Shown: positions 1 through 6,352, counted from the stretch's first letter. The stretch is 9,697 nt of DNA from CAYRMV01 sp964425255 (GCA_964425255.1 CAYRMV010000120.1:1-9697), one strand, 5' to 3'. The notes: generated by a model not told the origin, from the letters alone. Numbers and translations are program-made.

Positions 1-323
1 ATTGTAATGATCTTAATTATTTCACTGTTACACAAGTTATAGAAATTGAAAATGATCAAATTCTATTATTGGATATGAATAAATTTGAAAGAAGTATTGA
101 TATCTACCCAAATCCAACGAGAAATATTGTCTTTATCAAGGAAAAATTTGATAGTGATGTAGATATAGAAGTGTTTGATTTAAAAGGAAAATTATTATAT
201 GTCGAAAGAATTAATCAGGAGACAGAAATTGATTTACGATATTTTGAAGATGGCGTTTATATATTTAAGCTTTCAACGAATGATTTTGTTATGAATAAGA
301 GAATTATTAAAGTTGGAAATTAG
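1..323 (+). CDS. C-terminal part of a secreted protein with a T9SS type A sorting domain (5' end outside window)
   Basis: The frame ending at the TAG at 321-323 is open back to the left edge (first full codon at 3-5), so this is the last ~106 residues of a longer protein and not a small gene. A TTG at 69 could mimic a start but lies inside continuous coding sequence. About 30 residues into the fragment comes the YPNPT motif. It is followed by alternating beta-strand segments with the pattern VFDLKGKLL, then IDL, then DGVYIFKL, and a basic tail ending MNKRIIKVGN. This is the standard type A C-terminal sorting domain that directs Bacteroidota proteins through the outer membrane by the type IX system; it is normally cleaved after export. 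The function of the cargo part cannot be seen. By hand count G+C is 79 of 323 bases (about 24%), far below the sequence to its right. Confidence 0.88.
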   Translation, partial: CNDLNYFTVTQVIEIENDQILLLDMNKFERSIDIYPNPTRNIVFIKEKFDSDVDIEVFDLKGKLLYVERINQETEIDLRYFEDGVYIFKLSTNDFVMNKRIIKVGN

Positions 324-329
324 TGGTAA

Positions 330-419
330 CTCCTCATCCAAGCCAAAGTGATGGGAAGCTTCAAACGGATTGCAACCGTGAAATTATCAAAAGAAGAATT
401 GGAGAAAGTGGTGGAGTGA
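330..419 (+). pseudogene. Possible gene remnant or very short ORF (MGSFKRIATVKLSKEELEKVVE)
   Basis: After an in-frame TAA at 327-329, a short frame runs to the TGA at 417-419. It contains an ATG at 351 giving 22 residues that look protein-like (amphipathic, lysine/glutamate-rich end). The stop is immediately followed by the last base of the convergent menF gene (420). The stretch has about 42% G+C, like the rest of the window and unlike the gene at 1-323. I do not recognise it. It may be the surviving 3' end of a gene whose 5' part was replaced by the AT-rich gene to the left, a genuine micro-ORF, or chance. No ribosome binding site or promoter is convincing. Confidence 0.25.
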
Positions 420-1406
420 TTATTTTTTGTTTAGTTGCTCCATCACATTCATTAAGGTTTTACTTTTGTTCTCTGTTTCCATCCATTCTTCTTCGGGAAT
501 ACTGTCCGCAGTAAATCCACCGCCTAAATATAAGTAAGTGAATGGCTTCTGGATCTGTGCACAGCGAAGGTTGACATACAATTTGACATGTTCAGGTGAA
601 ATCCAGCCAAACATACCGCTGTATAAAGAGCGATTGTGTATTTCAACTGTTTCGATTAGCTCTAAAGCTCGATCTCGAGGCAGTCCGCTGACAGCCGGGG
701 TAGGGTGGAGTTGAAAAGCAATTTCCCAAGCCGACTTTTCTGTTAAACGAGCCGAAATATCGGTTCTGATATGTGTTACAGGTCCTGCTTCAAAATCATA
801 AGGATCAGTAGTTTCGATGTTACAAAGTTTATTTTTTTCCAATGTTTCGACAATGAAGTCTGTCACCAAGGCTTGTTCCGTTTTTTCTTTGTTTCTCCAT
901 TCGAAATCGGCATCATCGGTTCGTTTTGTTCCAGCCAAAGACATGGTAAACAAATGTTCCTGATGCGCTTCCAATAAGATTTCAGGACTTGCCCCAACCC
1001 AGGTTCCAAACAAACGAGAGGAAACAAGGTAAACGCTAGCTTGAGGGTATTTTTCACACAAAGCATCGAAAAAATCCAGTGCTTTCGTTTCATCAAAACT
1101 GACTTGTTTGATGCGAGAAAACACGGCTTTTCCCATCTGAAAAACATTGATTCCGTTCAATAATTCATGTGCTTGCAAATAGTATTCTCGAGGTGTAAAA
1201 ACAACTGGTTTTTCGTCGAAAAAATGGAATGCAAGTACTTCGTCTGAACGCTGTTCTTCTAATTGATAAATGTGTTCTCGTCGAAAATCAGTAAAAACAA
1301 ATCCCGTTTTGATTTCATGAGCTTGTTTTTCTTGAAAGATTCCTGTTTTTGTAACGATTTCTTGTTTCGGAAAACGATAACGTACAAATTCTAATTTATT
1401 TTCCAT
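420..1406 (-). CDS. menF: Isochorismate synthase (chorismate-binding family)
   Basis: The 328-residue product should convert chorismate to isochorismate, the first committed step of menaquinone synthesis, in the cytoplasm. The chorismate-binding fold is visible: GKAVFSR (K93, the probable catalytic lysine), GTWVGASPEILL (135-145, E142 the probable general acid), SLAGTKR (156-162), GPVTHIRTDI (208-217), LHPTPAVSGLPR (233-244), LYSGMFGW (261-268), YVNLRCAQI (277-285), and the metal-site region GGGFTADSIPEEEWMETENK (295-314). LHPTPAVSGLP favours isochorismate synthase over anthranilate or aminodeoxychorismate synthase. It is shorter than E. coli MenF (about 430), mostly through a reduced N-terminal part. 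I chose the ATG at 1406, which overlaps the end of menI by 11 bp; a TTG at 1415 would add only three residues. The menI neighbour supports a menaquinone role over a siderophore role. The reaction is known for the family; specificity is inferred from motifs and context. Confidence 0.88.
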   Translation of the reverse strand: MENKLEFVRYRFPKQEIVTKTGIFQEKQAHEIKTGFVFTDFRREHIYQLEEQRSDEVLAFHFFDEKPVVFTPREYYLQAHELLNGINVFQMGKAVFSRIKQVSFDETKALDFFDALCEKYPQASVYLVSSRLFGTWVGASPEILLEAHQEHLFTMSLAGTKRTDDADFEWRNKEKTEQALVTDFIVETLEKNKLCNIETTDPYDFEAGPVTHIRTDISARLTEKSAWEIAFQLHPTPAVSGLPRDRALELIETVEIHNRSLYSGMFGWISPEHVKLYVNLRCAQIQKPFTYLYLGGGFTADSIPEEEWMETENKSKTLMNVMEQLNKK

Positions 1407-1842
1407 GAGGAACAATCATCACTGTTAAACGACCTGTACATATTAGTTTTCCATTCGATTCATCGGTTATATCGACTTGCCAAACGTGTGTTCTTTTACC
1501 ACCGTGAACCAATTTTCCAACTGCTTTTACCATTCCAGATCGAATTCCACCAATATGATTGGCATTAATTTCTATTCCTACAGGTGCTTCTTTGCTTAAA
1601 TCACACAACAATGCTGATCCCATTGAGCCAATGCTTTCAATCATGGCCGCGCTTGCTCCACCGTGTAACAATCCCATAGGTTGGTGAGTTTTGGGTGAAA
1701 CAGGCATGGTAGAAACGACGTAATCTGGTCCAATTTCAACACATTTGATATCTAAGACTTCCATCAATGTATTACGATTCATGGAATTGATGATTTCTAA
1801 GTCAGTTGTATTCCATTTGTATGTTTTATTTTCTGTCGACAT
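1396..1842 (-). CDS. menI: Hotdog-fold thioesterase, 1,4-dihydroxy-2-naphthoyl-CoA hydrolase-like
   Basis: The 148-residue product belongs to the PaaI/YdiI hotdog thioesterase group. Diagnostic stretches are MGLLHGGASAAMIESIGSM (56-74, with H60 and the probable catalytic E69), GIEINANHIGGIRSG (89-103) and THVWQVDI (118-125). These closely follow the pattern I know for E. coli YdiI/MenI, which hydrolyses DHNA-CoA to DHNA in menaquinone synthesis. The gene overlaps menF by 11 bp in the same direction, so both are probably translated from one transcript, which strengthens the menI assignment. The frame is open upstream to an ATG at 1884, but that start lies within the pruA terminator hairpin and would add a poor 14-residue leader; the ATG at 1842 (MSTENK) is preferred. 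No strong promoter is visible in the 78 bp up to pruA. A general acyl-CoA thioesterase role remains possible. Confidence 0.82.
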   Translation of the reverse strand: MSTENKTYKWNTTDLEIINSMNRNTLMEVLDIKCVEIGPDYVVSTMPVSPKTHQPMGLLHGGASAAMIESIGSMGSALLCDLSKEAPVGIEINANHIGGIRSGMVKAVGKLVHGGKRTHVWQVDITDESNGKLICTGRLTVMIVPHGK

Positions 1843-1861
1843 GTTGAATAATTTTTCCCTT

Positions 1862-1900
1862 AAAATTAAAAAAATCCCACTCAACAGAATGGGATTTTGA
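1862..1900 (-). terminator. Rho-independent terminator of pruA
   Basis: Bases 1871-1879 (AAAATCCCA) and 1890-1898 (TGGGATTTT) form a perfect 9-bp inverted repeat with a 10-base loop. On the minus strand the stem is followed directly by a T-rich run (complement of 1862-1873). On the plus strand no T-run follows the stem beyond its own Ts, so the signal points to the minus strand. It lies 23 bp after the pruA stop codon and before the menI start, separating the proline-catabolic gene from the menaquinone pair. Confidence 0.82.
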
Positions 1901-1920
1901 AAAAAAGAATATGATTTTGA

Positions 1921-3549
1921 TTATCCCAAAAACGGATAACGGTAATCTTTTGGAGTAACAAACGTTTCTTTAATTGTTCTTGCCGAAGTCCATCGAAGCA
2001 AGTTCATCATAGCACCTGCTTTGTCGTTCGTTCCCGAACCTCTAGCTCCACCAAACGGTTGTTGACCTACTACAGCTCCTGTTGGTTTATCGTTGATGTA
2101 GAAGTTACCAGCACTGTGTTCTAATTTACGAACAGCCAACTGAATTGCATAACGATCTTTCGCCATGATAGAACCAGTTAAAGCATATTCCGATGTACTG
2201 TCAACCAATTCCAATGTTTCCTCAAACTTTTCGTCGTCGTAAACATAAATCGTCAAAACGGGACCGAAAATTTCTTCAACCATCGTTTTAAATTGAGGGT
2301 TGGTTGTAACCGCCATCGTTGGTTGGATAAAATAACCGGTCGATTTGTCGTATTTTCCACCTGCAATGATTTCTGCATCGTTTGCCGCATGAATGTAATC
2401 GATGTATTCAGCAATTTTATCAAAAGCACGTTCACTGATGACAGCATTGACAAAATTAGATGTATCATCTGGAGAACCCATTTTGAAAGAGTTTACTTGT
2501 TCAACAGCAATGCGTTTCACTTCGGGCCAAATGGATTTCGGAACGTAAACACGTGAAGCAGCTGAACATTTTTGTCCTTGGAATTCAAATGCACCACGCG
2601 TCATTGCAGTTGCTACTTCCGCAGGATCAGCAGAGGCGTGAGCCATAATGAAATCTTTTCCACCTGTTTCACCAACAATGCGCGGATAGCTTCGATAATT
2701 TTCTAGGTTATTTGCAATGTCTTTCCATAAACTTCTGAAAACACCTGTTGAACCAGTGAAATGAATTCCAGCGAAATCTTTGTGTTTGAAAATAACATCA
2801 CCAGCCATTGAACCACTAACAGTTACCATATTGATTACTCCGTCAGGTAAGCCCGCTTCACGGAAAAGTTCCATGATTATTTGAGCTGAATAAATTTGAG
2901 TTTCTGCTGGTTTCCAAACGACTACGTTCCCCATCATAGCGGGAGCTGCAGAAAGATTAGCAGCAATGGAAGTAAAGTTAAATGGAGTCAATGCAAAAAC
3001 AAATCCTTCCAAAGGACGGTATTCCAAGCGATTCCACATTCCTGGAAGAGATTCCGGTTGATCGCGGTAGATTTGGGTCATGTATTGTACATTGAAACGG
3101 AAAAAGTCAATCAACTCACAAGCTGCATCGATTTCAGTTTGATATACATTTTTCGATTGAGCCAACATGGTAGCTGCATTCATTTTATCACGGTAAGGTC
3201 CTGCAAGAAGATCAGCAGCTCTTAAAAACACAGCAGCTCGTTGCTCCCAAGGTAATTCAGCCCATGCTTTTTTCGCTTTCAAAGCGGCTTCGATTGCTTG
3301 CTCGACGTGTTTAGCTTCTCCAACATTATAATGTCCCAACACTTTTTGATGGTCGTGTGGAGGAGTAAGCGCTTTCTTATTATTCGTTCGAACCAATTCA
3401 GATCCAATATACATCGGAACATCAATCGGTTCTTGTTGATACATTTTTTCGTAAGTTGCTAACAAAGACGTTCGTTCAGCTGAATTCGGAGCATACGCGC
3501 GAACAGGTTCGTTTTTAGCAACAGGTACTACAGAAATTGAATTTGACAT
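1921..3549 (-). CDS. pruA: L-glutamate gamma-semialdehyde (1-pyrroline-5-carboxylate) dehydrogenase
   Basis: This 542-residue aldehyde dehydrogenase should oxidise glutamate-gamma-semialdehyde/P5C to glutamate with NAD+, the second step of proline breakdown. Landmarks in order: TPFNFTSI (188-195, N191 the oxyanion asparagine), VVWKPA (210-215, K213 cofactor binding), HFTGSTGVF (263-271, Rossmann turn), RIVGETGGKDF (290-300, E294 the general base), FEFQGQKCSAASRVYVP (321-337, C328 the nucleophile), EEIFGPVLTIYVY (425-437) and NDKPTGAVVGQQPFGG (486-501). The length, the N-terminal extension and the GAVVGQQPFGGARGSGTNDK end match the stand-alone, ALDH4A1-like P5C dehydrogenases of Bacteroidota and eukaryotes, not the PutA fusion. 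No proline dehydrogenase gene is in view. The start at 3549 has a Bacteroidota -7 box close upstream, and the gene ends in an intrinsic terminator. It is divergent from the TPR gene across 153 bp. Confidence 0.95.
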   Translation of the reverse strand: MSNSISVVPVAKNEPVRAYAPNSAERTSLLATYEKMYQQEPIDVPMYIGSELVRTNNKKALTPPHDHQKVLGHYNVGEAKHVEQAIEAALKAKKAWAELPWEQRAAVFLRAADLLAGPYRDKMNAATMLAQSKNVYQTEIDAACELIDFFRFNVQYMTQIYRDQPESLPGMWNRLEYRPLEGFVFALTPFNFTSIAANLSAAPAMMGNVVVWKPAETQIYSAQIIMELFREAGLPDGVINMVTVSGSMAGDVIFKHKDFAGIHFTGSTGVFRSLWKDIANNLENYRSYPRIVGETGGKDFIMAHASADPAEVATAMTRGAFEFQGQKCSAASRVYVPKSIWPEVKRIAVEQVNSFKMGSPDDTSNFVNAVISERAFDKIAEYIDYIHAANDAEIIAGGKYDKSTGYFIQPTMAVTTNPQFKTMVEEIFGPVLTIYVYDDEKFEETLELVDSTSEYALTGSIMAKDRYAIQLAVRKLEHSAGNFYINDKPTGAVVGQQPFGGARGSGTNDKAGAMMNLLRWTSARTIKETFVTPKDYRYPFLG

Positions 3550-3566
3550 AATGCACTATTTTGTGT

Positions 3567-3574
3567 CAAAAATA
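3567..3574 (-). promoter_or_regulatory. Putative -7 box (TATTTTTG) of the pruA promoter
   Basis: Read on the minus strand this is TATTTTTG, which fits the Bacteroidota -7 consensus TAnnTTTG and lies 17 bp before the pruA ATG. I find no TTG at the expected 17-23 bp further upstream, so the -33 element is weak or absent. If used, the 5' leader would be only about ten bases. Confidence 0.38.
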
Positions 3575-3657
3575 ATCATTCTTTCTTGGATTAAGGTTAA
3601 TATTCATCTCAAAACTGTTGGAATGCAACTAGCTTAAATTATCAACAACTAATTAAG

Positions 3658-3686
3658 TTGAATTAAAAAGAAAAAAAGTATTTTTG
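3658..3686 (+). promoter_or_regulatory. Putative promoter of the TPR gene (TTG-N18-TATTTTTG)
   Basis: TTG at 3658-3660 and TATTTTTG at 3679-3686 are separated by 18 bp. This fits the Bacteroidota primary sigma pattern (TTG, 17-23 bp, TAnnTTTG) well. The predicted start of transcription would be near 3692, about ten bases before the ATG at 3703. The facing pruA promoter carries the same -7 octamer, so the intergenic space is a compact divergent promoter region. Confidence 0.6.
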
Positions 3687-3702
3687 TAATAAATCCAAAT
3701 TC

Positions 3703-5592
3703 ATGTACAAACTACTTGCTACGTTTATCATCGTGTTTACTTGTCAGCTAGTGATGGCTCAAAAGGAAAAACATTGGATAAAACAACTATATACTTCCAA
3801 AGAATCTAAACTTCAAGCAGCGATTGAATTGAGGGAGATTTATTTAGATACTGAACCAGATTCAATATTATCAATCGGTACATATTTGGTAAATGAAGGT
3901 TTAAATAACAATCATCCTGATTACGTTGCATACGGTAAACTGTTGCTATCAATTGTATATAATTCAAGAAGTAAAACTGATTTAGCGCTGCGTTATTTGT
4001 TTGATGCGGAGAAATATTACCTTCGAAAAGAAGACCACGAACGACTTTCTGACGTTCAAAATCAATTAGGGATTACGTACATTTACAAAACAGATTATGA
4101 GGCTGCTTTGAGTTGGTTTATCAAGTCGATTAAGTCGGGAGAGATGCTCGGAGCAGACAATGAGTCTTATATGGGGCAGATTAATCTTTCAGAAGTTTAT
4201 ATCCGTCAAGGGAAATACGATTTGGCTGAAGCAGAGGTTTTCTCGTTTCTAGAAAAAGTAAAAAAACAAGGCTTAGAAGATGGAGAACGAAAAGCATACA
4301 CCTATTTGACTAAAATCTATTTGGCAAAAGGAGATTTGAAATTAGCTTCTCAATACGCTAACAAAACCTTAGAATATTCACTTCGATTGGATTCAAAGCA
4401 TGGAAAAGCAAATGCTTACAACAACATGGCAATTGTGTATTTCGAATTAGGTGAACCTGATTTGGCATTAGAACATTTTTACAAAGCGTTAAAAATCAGA
4501 GAGGAATTAAGAACACCTAAAGGAATCTCAGAAAGTTATTACAATTTGGGTGATTGGCATTTTTACATGGAAAATTTACCTGAAGCATTGAAGTTTTATC
4601 AAACGTCTTTAGAAATAGCTACAAAAGCAGAATTAGTTGTCGAACAATCGGATGCTTATGAACGACTAGCACAAACGTATGAATTACTGGGCGATTGGAA
4701 AAAAACAGCTGAATTTCAAAAAAAATACATTCAATCAATCAAAAAAGTTCATAATCAAAACAAAAATAAGGAAATGGACTTTCAACGGGTGGCTTATGAA
4801 TTAGACCGCTTGGAGCAACTTACACTTCAAAAACGTAGAGAAGATCATATTTTGAAACAAGTTGAAGATGAGAAAGGGAAAGGTAAAATTGTAGTAATGT
4901 CATTTTCTTTTGCTTTAATTTTATTAGTTGTTTGGCAATTTATTTCATCTACAAGATTCAAAAAAGCAAAGAAAGAAGTTCTTGAAAAGCAATTGAAACG
5001 AACTCAAACGGATAAAATGAAACTTCAAACTCTTCAATCACGATGGGATCGATTAAATCATTTTTCACAGAGTATTCTTACTCAGCAACGGTTTATTGTT
5101 CCATTTCAATTATGGGGTAATATGTTCGTACTTCCTCTTGGTGATGGAAAGTATTTCTTGCTAGAATTACATGTCACAAAATTAGAAGCCAAATTATTTT
5201 TCGATTATTTAAGGCCTCTACAAGCAAAAGAATTGAGCGAAGAGATGTTGTTTGATTTGTTGAAGAAACAATCTTTTATTCCATTTAATCAGTTACCTTT
5301 TGCTATATACAATGGTTTTAACAAAGAAATCCGAGGTTATCAAATGTTAGCACTTCATGGAGATGGTTCCATACAGCCGCTTTTGGATGATTTTTCAGAA
5401 ATAAGTGATCGTTTTATTCTAATCAGTTCAACTTTAAAGAAAGAACTTGAATCAATCGGAAAATGGGATGAGTTTTTAAATCAATTTATTTCACTTAATA
5501 TCATTTCTGATTCTATGGCTCGTGTTTCTTTTGGTGAAAAATGGAGCGCTTACTTGGATGAAAATCAATTAGGAACTTGCTGGATTAGTTAA
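3703..5592 (+). CDS. Secreted/membrane TPR protein with a degenerate SpoIIE/PP2C-like C-terminal domain
   Basis: The 629-residue product starts with a signal peptide (residues 1-19, hydrophobic core LLATFIIVFTCQLV, then MAQ). About seven tetratricopeptide-like repeats follow from about 76 to 349, for example NQLGITYIYKTDYEAALSWF and NNMAIVYFELGEPDLALEHF. A charged coiled-coil-like stretch (355-395), one membrane span (about 396-415, IVVMSFSFALILLVVWQF) and a second coiled coil (418-447) come next. The periplasmic TPR part plus inner-membrane span is a common Bacteroidota sensor layout, usually ending in a histidine kinase, LuxR-type HTH or SpoIIE phosphatase. Here the last ~180 residues (448-629) carry no such active motif, but their order of segments resembles a SpoIIE/RsbU PP2C domain with the acidic metal ligands lost (see findings). 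Inference: a signalling or scaffold protein, not an active phosphatase. It has its own promoter and overlaps convergent apaG by 8 bp. The TPR and topology calls are firm; the C-terminal call is tentative. Confidence 0.85.
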   Translation: MYKLLATFIIVFTCQLVMAQKEKHWIKQLYTSKESKLQAAIELREIYLDTEPDSILSIGTYLVNEGLNNNHPDYVAYGKLLLSIVYNSRSKTDLALRYLFDAEKYYLRKEDHERLSDVQNQLGITYIYKTDYEAALSWFIKSIKSGEMLGADNESYMGQINLSEVYIRQGKYDLAEAEVFSFLEKVKKQGLEDGERKAYTYLTKIYLAKGDLKLASQYANKTLEYSLRLDSKHGKANAYNNMAIVYFELGEPDLALEHFYKALKIREELRTPKGISESYYNLGDWHFYMENLPEALKFYQTSLEIATKAELVVEQSDAYERLAQTYELLGDWKKTAEFQKKYIQSIKKVHNQNKNKEMDFQRVAYELDRLEQLTLQKRREDHILKQVEDEKGKGKIVVMSFSFALILLVVWQFISSTRFKKAKKEVLEKQLKRTQTDKMKLQTLQSRWDRLNHFSQSILTQQRFIVPFQLWGNMFVLPLGDGKYFLLELHVTKLEAKLFFDYLRPLQAKELSEEMLFDLLKKQSFIPFNQLPFAIYNGFNKEIRGYQMLALHGDGSIQPLLDDFSEISDRFILISSTLKKELESIGKWDEFLNQFISLNIISDSMARVSFGEKWSAYLDENQLGTCWIS

Positions 5593-5971
5593 GCCTTGGA
5601 GGAAAATACAAATCAAATGTTGGAATTAATACTTGAAACTGATTGTCAGTGTCCAATTGCTTAAATGTGTAAAAACCCTTCATGTAACCAATCTCACTGG
5701 TAAGTTCACATCCAGATCGATAGGTGTAAATTTCACCTGGTTCTAAAATCGGTTGTTGACCAACAACTCCTTCACCGCTAACATATTTTGGCATGTCTAA
5801 TGAATCGAAAATAAACCAATCTCGATGCATCAACTGTACCGTAAATGGATTGTGATTCTCAATCAATATTTCATAATCAAAGAAAAAATTATTGTCTTCT
5901 ACTTGAGATAAATCTGCTCTAAAATTCGGATTGACGGAGATTTTTACTCCTTCTGTTGTTGCTGTTTTCAT
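5585..5971 (-). CDS. apaG: ApaG domain protein (Co2+/Mg2+ efflux protein ApaG)
   Basis: The 128-residue product spans essentially the whole ApaG family length (about 125). The hallmark stretch is EGVVGQQPILEPGE (67-80), followed by YRSGCELTSEIGYMKGFY (84-101), and before it a strand pattern ending in LMHRDWFIFDS (47-57). The fold is a small fibronectin III-like beta sandwich. In enterobacteria ApaG is linked to cobalt resistance and magnesium efflux, but the biochemical activity is not settled, so the name describes the family and not a proven role. The ATG at 5971 (MKTATTEGVKISV) is the natural start. The stop overlaps the last 8 bp of the TPR gene on the other strand. No clear TAnnTTTG box is visible upstream. 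apaG stands alone here, without the ksgA/apaH context known from enterobacteria. Confidence 0.92.
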   Translation of the reverse strand: MKTATTEGVKISVNPNFRADLSQVEDNNFFFDYEILIENHNPFTVQLMHRDWFIFDSLDMPKYVSGEGVVGQQPILEPGEIYTYRSGCELTSEIGYMKGFYTFKQLDTDNQFQVLIPTFDLYFPPRLN

Positions 5972-6208
5972 ATTTCAACATTTGAAGTTGCACGTCTAAA
6001 TAACGAAATAAAATGCGAATTGGTTTACTTCTCTCTTTTTTTTGGGAATTATTAACTTAATTTAGAATTAATCTAATTAATTTATTTGGAGAAAATAGAT
6101 TCGTAAGATATGAAGTTTATTTTTTCACATCAATAGCACCAAAAATTCATTTAGAACATAAATCAGTTGGTTGAGAACAAAAGTTTTTAGAATTAATTAT
6201 CAGTGACT

Positions 6209-6216
6209 TACTTTTG
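6209..6216 (+). promoter_or_regulatory. Putative -7 box TACTTTTG
   Basis: TACTTTTG fits TAnnTTTG exactly. The expected -33 zone (ending 6185-6191) reads GTTTTTAG, with no TTG, so the promoter is incomplete by consensus. Transcription from it would begin near 6223 and run into the hairpin at 6298, giving an RNA of about 105 bases, or a leader of the protease transcript if the terminator is read through. Confidence 0.35.
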
Positions 6217-6241
6217 TACTCAAGAGTTGATCTTATTATAT

Positions 6242-6294
6242 CATTCATTCTAGTACTGATTTTACTGAGTTTTTCTTAAACAACATTCATTCTA
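6242..6294 (+). repeat. Direct repeat pair CATTCATTCTA
   Basis: The 11-mer CATTCATTCTA occurs at 6242-6252 and again at 6284-6294, 42 bp apart start to start. Both copies are followed within a few bases by CTAG- or TACTG-containing sequence. They lie just upstream of the terminator hairpin. They could be paired binding sites for a regulator or duplicated single-stranded segments of an RNA; chance is less likely but possible in such AT-rich sequence. Confidence 0.5.
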
Positions 6295-6297
6295 CTG

Positions 6298-6329
6298 CTA
6301 GTGTCTTAAAGGGCACTAGATTTTTTTTT
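6298..6329 (+). terminator. Rho-independent terminator just upstream of the protease gene
   Basis: CTAGTGTC (6298-6305) pairs with GGCACTAG (6312-6319) as an 8-bp stem with one G-U pair and a 6-base loop (TTAAAG). One A and then nine consecutive Ts (6321-6329) follow. This is the textbook plus-strand intrinsic terminator layout. It ends only 23 bases before the protease ATG at 6353, and no plus-strand gene ends nearby, so it terminates either an unannotated RNA or the leader of the protease mRNA. Confidence 0.75.
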
Positions 6330-6330
6330 G

Positions 6331-6338
6331 TAAGTTTG
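6331..6338 (+). promoter_or_regulatory. Putative -7 box TAAGTTTG for the protease-acetyltransferase transcript
   Basis: TAAGTTTG matches TAnnTTTG and starts two bases after the terminator T-run, placing a transcription start near 6345 and leaving a leader of under ten bases. The expected -33 position falls within the hairpin arm and loop (about 6305-6313) and contains no TTG. If real, the terminator insulates this promoter from upstream transcription. Confidence 0.35.
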
Positions 6339-6352
6339 AAAAAAACTTCGAT

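Larger units (their letters stand above)
6223..6329 (+). ncRNA. Candidate small RNA or terminated leader before the protease gene
   Basis: A promoter-like -7 box (6209-6216) and an intrinsic terminator (6298-6329) bracket about 105 bases without a reading frame. The only upstream plus-strand gene ends at 5592 and is separated by the opposing apaG gene, so the terminator has no obvious coding gene to serve. Inside are a direct repeat (CATTCATTCTA, twice) and three TACTG copies (6254, 6263, 6293). I do not recognise a known RNA family or riboswitch. The start near 6223 is estimated from the box position only. Confidence 0.28.
5972..6352. other. 381-bp non-coding gap between apaG and the protease gene
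   Basis: This very AT-rich divergent intergenic region must hold the promoters of apaG (leftward) and of the protease (rightward). Two plus-strand TAnnTTTG boxes are visible, at 6209-6216 and 6331-6338, but neither has a TTG at the right distance. A strong plus-strand terminator hairpin lies at 6298-6329, and an 11-bp direct repeat at 6242-6252 and 6284-6294. Short frames such as 6013-6060 (15 codons) and 6110-6136 (8 codons) have no support as genes. In bases 5972-6200 I see nothing else recognisable. Confidence 0.6.

Noticed and set aside
355..379. Palindrome GAAGCTTC and the small ACGG...CCGT hairpin next to the menF stop
   Set aside because: The stem is only 4 bp and no T-run follows on the minus strand, so it does not qualify as the menF terminator.
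323..514. 63-codon plus-strand frame starting with GTG after the T9SS gene
   Set aside because: More than half of it is antisense to the menF 3' end, the peptide shows no family pattern, and it overlaps the upstream stop. It is a shadow frame.
1843..1884. Upstream ATG that would lengthen menI by 14 residues
   Set aside because: It lies inside the pruA terminator hairpin and its T-run, and the added residues do not match the family N-terminus.
2293..3225. Plus-strand frames of 87 and 109 codons opposite pruA
   Set aside because: They are antisense to an unmistakable aldehyde dehydrogenase and encode no recognisable domain.
6013..6136. Tiny plus-strand frames (15 and 8 codons) in the 381-bp gap, one beginning MKFIF like a signal peptide
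   Set aside because: They are too short, have no ribosome binding site or fitting promoter, and end without a hydrophobic core.
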